Made by a program: the position numbers and the translations under genes
The notes under the pieces: model-generated
The model's input: the letters and a program-made list of their open reading frames with translations, nothing else
Database searches by the model: none
What the model was told of the DNA's origin: nothing
Origin: Streptomyces klenkii
GTDB taxonomy: Bacteria; Actinomycetota; Actinomycetes; Streptomycetales; Streptomycetaceae
DNA length: 32,816 nt
Reading direction: 5' to 3'
Assembly (NCBI RefSeq): GCF_003626645.1
Contig: NZ_RBAM01000030.1
Coordinates: forward strand, 1-32,816
In this document: piece by piece, positions 23,433 through 31,332 of the stretch
Layout: each line of letters starts with the position of its first letter
Numbering within the stretch: the stretch's first letter is position 1

Positions 23433-24656
23433 CTACGGTCGCAGGCCCCTGCCTCGCAGCCAGCCCAGCGGATCCACCGGCGCGCCACCGCCCGGCCGGA
23501 CCTCCAGGTGCAGATGCGGTCCAGTGACGTTGCCCGTCGCGCCGACCCGGCCTATGACCTGGCCCGCGGCGACCTTGCCCGACGTGACCACCATCGACGA
23601 CAGGTGGCAGAACCACAGCTCCGTGCCGTCGTCGAGCCTCAGCACGATGCGGTAGCCGTACGCCCCCGCCCAGCCGGCCTGGGTGATCGTGCCGCCGCCC
23701 ACCGCCTTCACCGGCGTGCCGGTCGGGGCGGCGAAGTCCTCGCCCGTGTGGTGCGCGGACCACATGTTGCCCGCCTGCCCGAAGCCGGCCGTCAGGGTGT
23801 ACGAGCCGACGGGGAGGGTGAGCGCGCCGGAGTGACGGACCGGGGCGGGGGCCCCACCGGACCTCTCCCTCTTCTCCGGCTGCTTCCTCTCCGGCGTCCG
23901 CGCCCGGGGCCGTTCCTGGGTCCGCTCCGGAGACTCCGGGGACTGCGGAGACTGCGCCGACGTCGCCCGCCCCTGCTCAGCTTGCTTCTGCTCAGCCTGC
24001 TTTTGCTCAGCCGCCGCGGCCGCCGCCGTACGCGCCGCCTCCGCCTCGGCCGCCTTGTGCTCCGCCGCCTGCTTCTGCTCCGCCGCAGCCACCGTCACCC
24101 GGGCCGCCTGCGCCTCGGCATCAGCCGCAGTCTGCTGGTGATCGGCCTGCTCCAGGATCCTCGCCCGGAGCGCCTCACCCGCCCTCGCCGCGTCCTGCGC
24201 CATCTCGGAAGCGGCCGTACCGCTACCGGTCTCCTCGCCGAGGGAATCGGCCGAGGCCGTGCCCGCCGCGCTCCCCGCGAAGAACGAGCCCACACCCGGC
24301 AGCTGCGCCAGGTCGGGCATGGATATGGAGGCCGCCGGACGCTCCTGCGCACTCGCCATCCCGCCCGCGCCGACCGCCGCGATGACACCCACGCCGAGCA
24401 CGGCACCGCTGCGGGCCATCGTGCCGCCGCGCTGCTTGACGACGCGGTGGCGCCCGCGACCCGCGCCGAAGGAGAAGGCGCTGAAGGCGGAGGGTTCGTA
24501 CGACCGCTCCGGTTCGTAAGACGACTCGGGCTCGTAAGACTGCGGTTCCGGCTCCGGCACGTACGGCGGTGCGTACGCCGGTACGAGCGGAGGATCGTAG
24601 GAGTCGTGCTCGTATGCGGCGTCAGGCCCGTAAGCGGCAGGCTCGTTGGATGCCAC
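23433..24656 (-). CDS. M23-family peptidoglycan endopeptidase with coiled coil
   Basis: This 407-residue cell-wall hydrolase has an N-terminal cytosolic part (1-75) that is Tyr/Pro/Glu-rich with SYEP repeats. A hydrophobic anchor or late signal sequence (83-102, ending ASAQ) follows. An Ala/Gln/Glu-rich coiled coil (about 145-230) resembles regulatory coils of EnvC-type proteins. After a Pro/Arg linker comes the LytM domain (275-405) with complete zinc and catalytic motifs: H303-x3-D307 (HTGED), H351 (CHLS) and H381-L-H383 (HLHLE). GTG 24656 is preceded by GGAAAGGAG seven bases away. A c-di-AMP riboswitch occupies the leader, so expression should fall when c-di-AMP is high, as for other Streptomyces wall hydrolases. 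Confidence 0.9.
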   Translation of the reverse strand: MASNEPAAYGPDAAYEHDSYDPPLVPAYAPPYVPEPEPQSYEPESSYEPERSYEPSAFSAFSFGAGRGRHRVVKQRGGTMARSGAVLGVGVIAAVGAGGMASAQERPAASISMPDLAQLPGVGSFFAGSAAGTASADSLGEETGSGTAASEMAQDAARAGEALRARILEQADHQQTAADAEAQAARVTVAAAEQKQAAEHKAAEAEAARTAAAAAAEQKQAEQKQAEQGRATSAQSPQSPESPERTQERPRARTPERKQPEKRERSGGAPAPVRHSGALTLPVGSYTLTAGFGQAGNMWSAHHTGEDFAAPTGTPVKAVGGGTITQAGWAGAYGYRIVLRLDDGTELWFCHLSSMVVTSGKVAAGQVIGRVGATGNVTGPHLHLEVRPGGGAPVDPLGWLRGRGLRP

Positions 24657-24680
24657 GAAGGCACTCCTTTCCTTCCTTCT

Positions 24681-24823
24681 CGCCTACCGGGTTAGCTGAC
24701 GGGTTCGGAGCAGGAAGGTCTCCTACGAGCCGCGTGCGGCCCGATTCACCCCAGGGTGGTGGTTCCCCGGTTCCCAGAAACATGCCGGTGTATCAGGTGG
24801 CACTGTGCCCGCGGGATTCGGCG
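24681..24823 (-). ncRNA. c-di-AMP (ydaO-yuaA) riboswitch
   Basis: Read on the minus strand, the 143-base leader carries the conserved blocks in order: CGCCGAATCCCGCG (5' end at 24823), GGAACCGGGGAACC, GGGGTGAATCGG, GTAGGAGACCTTCCTGCTCC, GAACCCGTCAGCTAACCC and GGTAGGCG (3' end at 24681). These are the ligand-binding and pseudoknot elements of the Rfam ydaO class. In Streptomyces such elements precede wall hydrolases such as rpfA and NlpC/P60 or M23 genes. It ends 25 bases before the peptidase start. Confidence 0.92.
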
Positions 24824-24837
24824 ATGGCGCACGGTGC

Positions 24838-24853
24838 ACCGCCTTGTGGCGGT
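24838..24853 (-). terminator. Hairpin between SpoIIE-type gene and riboswitch
   Basis: ACCGCC-TTGT-GGCGGT is a perfect 6-bp stem with a tetraloop, 20 bases past the phosphatase stop. It may end that transcript before the riboswitch begins. Confidence 0.4.
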
Positions 24854-24871
24854 TGCGACGACCGCGCTCCG

Positions 24872-26107
24872 TTATCGAACGTTAATAGACATGCCGGGTG
24901 GATTCCAAGCCGAAAGCCCGGATCCACCGCTCTTCCCTGACAGCTCTTCACAGGACGTCCGCCCACGGAACCTGTCGATACTTTCTACGAAATGCTGTTC
25001 GATTCGCTCGATGCGTTCGCCGCGCCGAATCGCCAACAGGGCCATGTCGTCGGCGGCCTGACCGCCCGAATGACGCGTGACCTCCGCGACCAGGCTGTCC
25101 AGCAGCGCTTCCGGGCTCTTGAACTGCCGGCCCGTCAGCTCCGCCCGCGGGTCGTAGAAGGCACCGTCGGCGTCCCTGGCCTCGGTCACCCCGTCCGTCA
25201 TCAGCAGCAGCGTCGACCCCGCGGGGAACTCCCGCTCCTCGGCCCGGTCCGGCCACACTCCCAGGTCCCCCAGCCCGAGCGGCAGTGCGGGCACGGTCGG
25301 GTCGGCCGCACCGACCCGGCCGTCCGCGTGCAGCAGGAGCGGCGGCGGATGGCCGCGGTTCAGCAGGCGGAGTACGGGTTGCCCCGGCGGCAGCTCCGCC
25401 AGGACGGCCGTGGTGAAGCCCTCGTGCTGGTCCAGGTTCGCGCGGCGCGCGCCTTCCCGTTGCAGCGCCCGCTCCAGCCGCACCGCGAGTCCCTCCAGCG
25501 TCGGCTCCTGATCGGCCGCTTCCCGGAAGGCGCCGATGACGACGGCGACGGCCTCGACCGCGCCCAGGCCCTTGCCGCGGACGTCGCCGACGACGACCCG
25601 TACGCCGTGGGGGGTGTCCTGGACCGCGTAGAGATCGCCGCCGATCCGGGCGCCGGCATGCGCGGCCACGTAGCGTGCGGCCACCCGCAGGCCGCCGATG
25701 CGGGACGGGGGCGCGGGCAGGACGGCACGCTGGGCGGCCTCCGCGATGCCGCGGGCGGAGGCGAGCTGCTGGTCACTGCGGTGGGCGATGCGGTTGATGC
25801 CCAGCGCGACCAGGGAGACCGCGCTGATGGCGGCGATCTCGGCCAGCGCCTCACCGGTGTCGGACGGCCGGTGGTAGAACACGAGGCCGACCGCGACCGC
25901 CACCGCGGCCAGAGCGGCCGCGGCGGTGGCGCGGAGGGTGTGCAGGGGCGCCGCGACGAGGGGCGCGGCGGAGAGGAAGGGGGCGCACGTGTAGTTCGCG
26001 GGCGCCCCGAGGCCGAACAGGGCTCCCCCGGTGATCAGGAGGGCCGGAAGCCTACGGGCAGCGCGGCGGACGGTGCGCCCCGCGGCGCGGCAGGCAGTTC
26101 GGCTCAC
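24872..26107 (-). CDS. Membrane-anchored SpoIIE-type PP2C phosphatase
   Basis: About 411 residues. The N-terminal part has three or four hydrophobic helices (roughly the first 110 residues: LPALLITGGALF, AAPLVAAPL, AAAALAAVAVAVGLVFY, ISAVSLVALGI). The remainder is a SpoIIE/PP2C domain with metal ligands RIGGDLYAV, VGDVRGKG, MTDGVTEARD and ADDMALLAI. It would dephosphorylate an anti-sigma antagonist or a similar phosphoserine target in response to a membrane signal. No kinase domain is attached, unlike the phosphatase at 2306-4120. The start is uncertain: GTG 26107 and GTG 26116 both lie in a purine-rich stretch with poor spacing, and TTG 26197 lacks a ribosome site. Similar Streptomyces proteins begin close to the first membrane helix, so I chose 26107. 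Confidence 0.75.
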   Translation of the reverse strand: MSRTACRAAGRTVRRAARRLPALLITGGALFGLGAPANYTCAPFLSAAPLVAAPLHTLRATAAAALAAVAVAVGLVFYHRPSDTGEALAEIAAISAVSLVALGINRIAHRSDQQLASARGIAEAAQRAVLPAPPSRIGGLRVAARYVAAHAGARIGGDLYAVQDTPHGVRVVVGDVRGKGLGAVEAVAVVIGAFREAADQEPTLEGLAVRLERALQREGARRANLDQHEGFTTAVLAELPPGQPVLRLLNRGHPPPLLLHADGRVGAADPTVPALPLGLGDLGVWPDRAEEREFPAGSTLLLMTDGVTEARDADGAFYDPRAELTGRQFKSPEALLDSLVAEVTRHSGGQAADDMALLAIRRGERIERIEQHFVESIDRFRGRTSCEELSGKSGGSGLSAWNPPGMSINVR

Positions 26108-26214
26108 CCCTCCCACCCTTCCGGGCGGGAGGTCACCGGGCGAACGGTGCTCGGCCGATCGGGGGGAAACCGGCCGACCGGCCAGGCCCCCGATCAACCG
26201 GCAGCCCCGGGCGT

Positions 26215-26270
26215 CAGAGCTTCAGAGCCTCAGAGCGCCAGAGCCTCAGAGCGCCAGAGCCTCAGAGCCT
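26215..26270. repeat. 8-bp tandem repeat, 7 copies
   Basis: CAGAGCNN repeats seven times in exact 8-bp register (NN = TT, CT, GC, CT, GC, CT, CT), ending at the helicase stop codon. It occupies much of the 162-bp gap before the phosphatase gene. Copy number is likely to vary between strains. Confidence 0.85.
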
Positions 26271-28030
26271 CAGGAAGACGTGCGGCGCTGCCGCGCGCCC
26301 CCGCCGCCGTTGCCACCACGGCCGCCACGGCCGGAACCGGCGCCGGCGCCAGTGCCGCCGTTGCCACCCCGCCCGTAGCCGCCCCGGCCGGAACCGCCCG
26401 CACCGGAAGAGGAACGGGAAGAAGAGCCCGACGCGGAAGAGCGCGAAGAACCCGAAGACCCCGAGGAAGAGGAGGAGGAAGAGGACGAGGAGGAGTAAGC
26501 CACGGAAGAGCCCTCCCCGCGCCCACGCCCACGACCGCCCCGCGAGCTCCGCGTGCCCCGGGACCCACGCGACCCAGCAGCTGCCGCGGCCCCGCCGGCC
26601 GCCCCCGTACCGGCACCGGAGCCGGAGCCGCCGCCGCGCTTCCGCGGCGTCGCCTGGGCCGGCACCGCCGGAGGAATGACGACCGGGACGCCGCTCGGCG
26701 CCTGGGCGCCCGTGATGCGCACGAGCTCCGGGTGGTCCGGGCCTACGGTGACGACGTTCGGGGAGATCTTGGCCGTGACCATCATCCGGCTCATCTCACG
26801 GCGCTGCTCGGGCAGCACCAGCGTGACGACCGTGCCGGACTCGCCCGCGCGCGCCGTACGGCCGCCGCGGTGCAGGTAGTCCTTGTGGTCCATGGGCGGG
26901 TCGACGTTCACGACGAGGTCGAGGCCGTCGATGTGGATGCCGCGCGCGGCGACGTTCGTGGCGATCAGCGCCGTGACCTGCTCCGTACGGAAGAGGTCCA
27001 GCGTGCGGTTGCGCTGCGGCTGGCTCTTGCCGCCGTGCAGCGCGGCGGCGCGGACGCCCTCGGAGAGCAGCTTCTTCACCAGCCGGTCGGCGCCGCGCTT
27101 GGTGTCCACGAACATGATCACGCGCCCGTCGCGGGCGGCGATGCGGGTGACCGTGTCCTTCTTGTCCGTCTCGTCGACGTGCAGGAGGTGGTGGTCCATC
27201 GTGACGACCGCGCCCACCGACGCGTCGACGGAGTGCGTCACCGGGTCGGACAGGAAGCGGCGGACGAGGCGGTCGACGTTGCGGTCGAGGGTCGCGGAGA
27301 ACAGCATCCGCTGGCCCTCCGGGTCGACCTGGTCCAGCAGGCGGGTGACCTGCGGCAGGAAGCCCATGTCGGCCATCTGGTCGGCCTCGTCCAGGACGGT
27401 GATCCGCACGTCGCCGAGCTTGCAGTCGCCGCGCTGGATGAGGTCCGCGAGGCGGCCCGGCGTGGCGACGAGCACCTCGGCGCCGCGCGCGAGCGTCTGG
27501 GCCTGGCGGCCGATGGACATGCCGCCGACGACCGTGGCCAGCCGCAGGTTGACGGCGCCGGCGTACGGGGAGAGGGAGTCGGTGACCTGCTGGGCCAGCT
27601 CGCGGGTCGGGACGAGGACGAGCGCGAGCGGGCGGCCGGGCTCGGCGCGGCGGCCGGCCGTGCGGGCCAGCAGGGCCAGGCCGAAGGCGAGGGTCTTGCC
27701 GGAGCCGGTGCGGCCGCGGCCGAGGACGTCACGGCCGGTGAGCGAGTTCGGCAGCGTCGCGCCCTGGATGGGGAACGGCTCGGTGACGCCCTCGCGGGTC
27801 AGCGTGGAGAGCAGCGCGGCCGGCATGTCCAGGTCGGCGAAGGACGCCACGGGCGGCAGCGCCGGGGTCGTGCTCACCGGGGTCTCGAAGTCACCCTGGG
27901 GGGCGGCGGGCCGGCGGCGGGCCGGCTGGGCGCCGCCACGGCTCTGCTGGGCGCCGCGGCCGGGACGGTCGGAGCGGTTCTGCTGGGGCCCGCGGGGCGA
28001 GCGGGTCGTGGGACGGGCGGAGCGAGTCAT
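26270..28030 (-). CDS. DEAD-box RNA helicase with RGG/Ser-rich tail
   Basis: This 586-residue RNA helicase contains the DEAD-box set: Q motif PFPIQ (85-89), motif I GRTGSGKT (106-113), PTRELA (141-146), ATPGR (189-193), DEAD (214-217), SAT (245-247), and motif VI near HRGGRTARAG. Motifs I and VI deviate slightly from the usual AQTGSGKT and HRxGRTGR, a variation seen in actinobacterial members. After about residue 465 the tail is low complexity: Gly/Ser/Arg-rich with a long Ser run and RGG repeats, typical of RNA-binding tails. ATG 28030 is chosen (GGGAAGG ten bases upstream); an earlier frame start at 28213 lies inside a terminator. It recalls SCO4096. The adjacent cold-shock gene on the same strand suggests a shared role in RNA unwinding at low temperature. 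Confidence 0.9.
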   Translation of the reverse strand: MTRSARPTTRSPRGPQQNRSDRPGRGAQQSRGGAQPARRRPAAPQGDFETPVSTTPALPPVASFADLDMPAALLSTLTREGVTEPFPIQGATLPNSLTGRDVLGRGRTGSGKTLAFGLALLARTAGRRAEPGRPLALVLVPTRELAQQVTDSLSPYAGAVNLRLATVVGGMSIGRQAQTLARGAEVLVATPGRLADLIQRGDCKLGDVRITVLDEADQMADMGFLPQVTRLLDQVDPEGQRMLFSATLDRNVDRLVRRFLSDPVTHSVDASVGAVVTMDHHLLHVDETDKKDTVTRIAARDGRVIMFVDTKRGADRLVKKLLSEGVRAAALHGGKSQPQRNRTLDLFRTEQVTALIATNVAARGIHIDGLDLVVNVDPPMDHKDYLHRGGRTARAGESGTVVTLVLPEQRREMSRMMVTAKISPNVVTVGPDHPELVRITGAQAPSGVPVVIPPAVPAQATPRKRGGGSGSGAGTGAAGGAAAAAGSRGSRGTRSSRGGRGRGRGEGSSVAYSSSSSSSSSSSGSSGSSRSSASGSSSRSSSGAGGSGRGGYGRGGNGGTGAGAGSGRGGRGGNGGGGARQRRTSS

Positions 28031-28197
28031 GCGGGTGGGACCTTCCCTCAAGGGGGTGGACACGCCCGGAAAGGAGACTTCGCATCGCGAGGCCGCGGCC
28101 CTGAGGAGCGGGAACGGCAGAACGGCGGAAAAGCCTGGGCGCGCTTGGTGCGGGGACGACGGCCGGTCGCAGCGGGGCGCCGGCCGGCGCAGGGGCA

Positions 28198-28235
28198 GCA
28201 ATGGGGCCCGCACCCAGTGGTGCGGGCCCCATTGC
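28198..28235 (-). terminator. Terminator of the cold-shock gene
   Basis: A 17-bp perfect stem (28198-28214 with 28219-28235) and loop CAGT lies about 95 bases past the csp stop. It separates csp from the helicase gene. Confidence 0.85.
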
Positions 28236-28329
28236 CTTGGTGCTTCATGCAGAGCCCGGGGCAGCCGGCGGGCGGATCGCCGTCAGACGGCGACCGGCGC
28301 CGCGACCGGCGTCCGGGCGGGCATCATCG

Positions 28330-28533
28330 TCAGGCAGCGACGATGTTCTCGGCCTGCAGGCCCTTCTGGCCCTGCGTGACGTCGAAGGAAACCTTCTGGC
28401 CCTCGAACAGCTCACGGAAGCCGTTGGAGGCGATGTTCGAGTAGTGGGCGAAGACGTCGGGGCCGCCGCCGTCCTGCTCGATGAAGCCGAAGCCCTTTTC
28501 CGAGTTGAACCACTTCACGGTGCCAGTAGCCAT
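28330..28533 (-). CDS. CspA-family cold-shock protein
   Basis: This 67-residue single-domain OB-fold RNA chaperone carries both RNP motifs: KGFGFI (RNP1) and DVFAHYSNI (RNP2). The end LQAENIVAA is typical of Streptomyces SC/Csp proteins. It melts RNA secondary structure and supports translation. ATG 28533 is preceded by AGGAGAT. The leader is long (at least 100 bases) and structured, so expression is probably controlled after transcription. An in-frame extension to 28605 has no ribosome site and is rejected. Confidence 0.95.
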   Translation of the reverse strand: MATGTVKWFNSEKGFGFIEQDGGGPDVFAHYSNIASNGFRELFEGQKVSFDVTQGQKGLQAENIVAA

Positions 28534-28553
28534 GTCTATCTCCTTAGTGGATA

Positions 28554-28640
28554 CACCCGAGACGGGTGCAATGGGCCCCACACCGGAATAGACCGGCAAA
28601 AACAAAAATGCGCCGTCGGTTCACATAACCGTCAGGCGCA
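28554..28640 (-). promoter_or_regulatory. Structured csp leader with terminator-like hairpin and U-tract
   Basis: On the minus strand a two-part hairpin (TGCGCC...GGCGCA enclosing CGGTT...AACCG; plus coordinates 28609-28640) is followed at once by TTTTTGTTTTT (28608-28598). This is a textbook intrinsic terminator and very unusual in such GC-rich DNA. A second hairpin, CACCCG-TCT-CGGGTG (28568-28554), sits just before the ribosome site. It is either an attenuator in the csp leader or the terminator of the upstream DUF6227 gene. Confidence 0.7.
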
Positions 28641-28660
28641 CACGAGTTCATGGGTACCAC

Positions 28661-28683
28661 AACTGAAACGTCAGTTCAGCCTA
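28661..28683 (-). promoter_or_regulatory. Inverted repeat and possible -10 of csp
   Basis: AACTGA-AACG-TCAGTT (28661-28676) is a perfect inverted repeat. TAGGCT (complement of 28678-28683) could be a -10, which would put the repeat at the transcription start as an operator. The -35 is poor. Confidence 0.3.
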
Positions 28684-28769
28684 GCACAGGCATGCAGCAC
28701 TCCTCTAGCACACGTCGGCGGCCCCCGTACCACCGCCCGCCGACGGTGCCTGCCCGCACCCCGCTCCTA

Positions 28770-28804
28770 CAGCCCTACGGCCTACACCCTGCAGCCCTAC
28801 GGCC
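28770..28804. repeat. 13-bp direct repeat, 22-bp period
   Basis: CAGCCCTACGGCC occurs at 28770-28782 and 28792-28804, ending exactly at the DUF6227 stop codon. Confidence 0.6.
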
Positions 28805-29764
28805 CTACAGCTCCACGCCCTGCGCGCGGGCATGCCGGTCCGCGGCGACCTCGGCCTCCGTCTCGTCCAGATAGACCTCGCAGACCAGGCGGCCGTCCCT
28901 GTTCATGTTGTGCTCCAGCTCCCAGAGGCTGAGCTCGCCCCCGCCCTCCAGCAGGAACGCGTGCTCGTAGAAACGGCACCAGGTGGCGTCGCGCCCGGCG
29001 CCCCGGCGCCGCGGCTTGGTGATCAGCGCGATGTGGTGGCCGAGCGCCCCCTGGAGCAGCTCGCGCACCACCTCGCCGGGCCCGTCCTCGTTCTCCGCGC
29101 GCCGCAGCAGCCGCCGGGCGTGATCGGGCGAGGCGTCGGCGACGTACTCCCGGCGGGGCTGGACCGGCCCCATGGCCAGCAGCAGCTCCTCCGCCAGCCA
29201 GGCCGGCAGCTCGTCGCCCTCGCTGCCGGGCCCGATGCCGCCGCCGATCCGCTCGTGCACGCGCTGCTCGGCCCGGTCGAGGGCGTCCTCGTCGGCGTAG
29301 AGCTCGTAGACGAAGGCGTCCTCCGGGCCGGTGTCGTGCTCCAGCTCGAACAGCAGCAGGCTGCTGCCGTCGGCCAGCAGGAAGACGTGCCGGTACGAAT
29401 TACAGCGGAGCGGGCGGTGCTCGTCATTGCGCTGGCGGTACGAGCGGAGCTCCGCCTGATGCATCAGCGCCGTCCGCAGCCGGGCCAGGACGGGCTCGCC
29501 GATCTCGAAGCCGTTCTGGGCCCGCTTCAGCAGTGCCGCCACGTGCTCGGCGGGCGTCGCCTCGGCCCCGCCGGCACCCGCGGCCCCTGCCGCGGCACCC
29601 GGGGCTCCCTGGGTCCCCACCGCTGCCTGTGCGGCTCCCGCAGGCCCGGACGGGCCCTGGCCGCGCTCCGTGCGCCCCCTGTGCGCCCTGCACGCCGGGG
29701 GCTGGTCGCCCCGCTCCCCTCGCTCGCTTCCGCTTCCGCTCCCACCGGCTCGCGAGTTCTCCAT
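28805..29764 (-). CDS. DUF6227-type protein with internal duplication
   Basis: This 319-residue protein of unknown function looks like the Streptomyces family DUF6227. The first 70 residues are Gly/Ala/Pro-rich and disordered. Two homologous repeats of about 110-120 residues follow. The first contains LLKRAQNGFEIGEPVLARL then SYRHVFLLADGSSLLLFELE. The second contains LLRRAENEDGPGEVVRELL then FYEHAFLLEGGGELSLWELE. Both end in a Glu/Asp-rich helix (YADEDALDRAEQRV; YLDETEAEVAADRH). This points to a tandem pseudo-dimer. ATG 29764 has GGGAGG eight bases upstream. No catalytic motif or membrane segment is visible. The position next to csp and the DEAD helicase is reminiscent of SCO4095. Confidence 0.75.
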   Translation of the reverse strand: MENSRAGGSGSGSERGERGDQPPACRAHRGRTERGQGPSGPAGAAQAAVGTQGAPGAAAGAAGAGGAEATPAEHVAALLKRAQNGFEIGEPVLARLRTALMHQAELRSYRQRNDEHRPLRCNSYRHVFLLADGSSLLLFELEHDTGPEDAFVYELYADEDALDRAEQRVHERIGGGIGPGSEGDELPAWLAEELLLAMGPVQPRREYVADASPDHARRLLRRAENEDGPGEVVRELLQGALGHHIALITKPRRRGAGRDATWCRFYEHAFLLEGGGELSLWELEHNMNRDGRLVCEVYLDETEAEVAADRHARAQGVEL

Positions 29765-30096
29765 GCCTCCGACCTCCCGGCCCTCGCCGCACCCACCCCG
29801 CGCACTTACCGTAGCGGCGCGAACACAAGGCGGGTGCCGGGTTTCCGGGAACTGGGTGCGCGGAGGGCCGGGCACGCGGGGGGCGTCCAAGGGTGGCTCG
29901 GAGGGCGGAGCGTGCGCGGCCCGTGCGCCCCCCGGCCTCAGGCACCGCTCACGATTCTCCGCATCGTCTGTGGATCGCAGGAGAGCCACTGTCGGCCCGA
30001 AGGCCTAGCCTGCCTGACACGCCCTCAAGATCATGGCCAAGTCGGCTGTCGCTGACCACGCCACCCACTTGCCCGCCCCTTCATCACCCCACCCGA
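29765..30096. other. Divergent intergenic region, no gene seen
   Basis: The 344-bp gap separates DUF6227 from the ATPase gene and should hold promoters for both. A -10-like TACGGT (minus strand, near 29807) may serve DUF6227. I see no repeat matching the tRNA-Lys end at 32196, so an att-site copy is not apparent here. Confidence 0.4.
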
Positions 30097-30102
30097 TAGG
30101 TT
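30097..30102 (+). promoter_or_regulatory. -10 element for a leaderless ATPase transcript
   Basis: TAGGTT lies six bases before the ATG at 30109 and no ribosome site is present. The spacing equals that of prsW and the McrB-N nuclease gene. Confidence 0.4.
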
Positions 30103-30108
30103 CATCCC

Positions 30109-31332
30109 ATGCCCGGCCGTCTCCTAGAACTCCGCGTCGAGAACTTCCGCAGCCTGCGCGACGTGACCATCCCCCTCGGCCCACTCACCGTGCTCGTGGG
30201 CCCGAACGGGGTCGGCAAATCCAACGTGCTGAAGGTCTTCGACTTCCTGGCCGCGATCATCCGGACTGATCTCCAGCCTGCACTCGACGAACGGGGCGGC
30301 TTCGACGAGGTGGCTTTCTGGGGTGGTGAGAGGCCGCCCACGTACCTGAAGATCCAACTCCAAGCCACATGGACGACCCACGCGAGTCTTAAGGCTCCGG
30401 ACGAGTACTCGCTAACCATTCGTCGGCGCTCGGCCCCCAACAAACGGGACTCCTACACCCTGTCCCGGCAGGAAAGCTTCACTTTCAAGCGCACTCAGGG
30501 CAGAGGGCGGCGCATCACTGTCTCGGGCGGAGAAGCCCGTGTGGTGGAGGAACGGGCGGGCCGGGAGTCCGACAGCGGCAGCTTCGGCATCCAGCGGCTA
30601 AGCAGTGGACTCTCGACGCTCCCTCGCTTGGGCCGATCGGACGGTGGCGAGGAAGTGGCGCGAGTCGCCGACCGTCTTTCTTCGTTTCGCGTATTCGATG
30701 TGAACGTCGCGGCAGCACGTCAACCCACCCGCGCCCGCTCCACTCTCGCCGGACGCCTGGAATCGCATGCGGAGAACCTCGCTGCCTTCCTGGTCCAACT
30801 CAGCGCCGACGAGGAGCGTTGGAATCTGCTGACACAAGATGCACGCCGTATCCTGCCTCAGCTAGAGACCATAGAGTTCGAGCAAGTCGGGGGTTACTCG
30901 GACCGTCTCGCCGTAGTCCTGCACGAACGGGGCTTGCGTCGCACCACGCCCCTGGCCGACGCTTCCTTCGGCACGGTGCGCCTCCTGGGACTGCTGGCCA
31001 TGCTGTACGACCCGCACCCGCCCGCGCTGACCTGTGTCGAGGAAATCGATCACGGCCTGCACCCCCAGGCACTCGAGCTCATCGTGGAACGACTGCGCGA
31101 GGCCTCTGAACGAACCCAGTTGATCGTGGCCACCCATTCACCTGCACTCGTCGATCGCCTACAGCCCGAGGAATTCGTGGTGTGCGACCGCGACGAGGAA
31201 GGTGCTTCGACCATCCCCGCCCTGTCAACGGCAGAGGTCAAGGAGATCGTTGCGGAAACGGGCGACCAACCACTCGGGGAACTGTGGTTCTCGGGTGTGC
31301 TCGGTGGCGACCTGACGGGGGAAGAGCTGTGA
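30109..31332 (+). CDS. AAA family ATPase (AAA_21, OLD/PARIS-like)
   Basis: This 407-residue ABC/SMC-type ATPase has Walker A GPNGVGKS (31-38). A signature-like region lies before Walker B (ADASFGTVRLLGLLAML, 283-299). Walker B is LTCVEEIDHGLHP (307-319) and the switch histidine is in VATHSPALVD (340-349). The head LLELRVENFRSLRDV is the standard start of AAA_21 proteins. The insert between (about 90-235) is variable and would hold the coiled-coil or sensor part. Such ATPases form defence complexes with a nuclease effector: OLD and Gabija as fusions, PARIS and AbiL as two proteins. The stop overlaps the next gene by four bases, so the two are coupled. ATG 30109 is probably leaderless. Confidence 0.85.
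   Translation: MPGRLLELRVENFRSLRDVTIPLGPLTVLVGPNGVGKSNVLKVFDFLAAIIRTDLQPALDERGGFDEVAFWGGERPPTYLKIQLQATWTTHASLKAPDEYSLTIRRRSAPNKRDSYTLSRQESFTFKRTQGRGRRITVSGGEARVVEERAGRESDSGSFGIQRLSSGLSTLPRLGRSDGGEEVARVADRLSSFRVFDVNVAAARQPTRARSTLAGRLESHAENLAAFLVQLSADEERWNLLTQDARRILPQLETIEFEQVGGYSDRLAVVLHERGLRRTTPLADASFGTVRLLGLLAMLYDPHPPALTCVEEIDHGLHPQALELIVERLREASERTQLIVATHSPALVDRLQPEEFVVCDRDEEGASTIPALSTAEVKEIVAETGDQPLGELWFSGVLGGDLTGEEL

Noticed and set aside
26215..26270. CRISPR-like array at the 8-bp repeats
   Set aside because: The units are 8 bp with no spacers and no cas genes; it is a simple tandem repeat.
24992..28444. 1150-codon open frame on the plus strand
   Set aside because: It is antisense to the SpoIIE phosphatase and DEAD helicase. 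It is low-complexity Arg/Gly/Ala with no domain and arises from GC-rich third positions.
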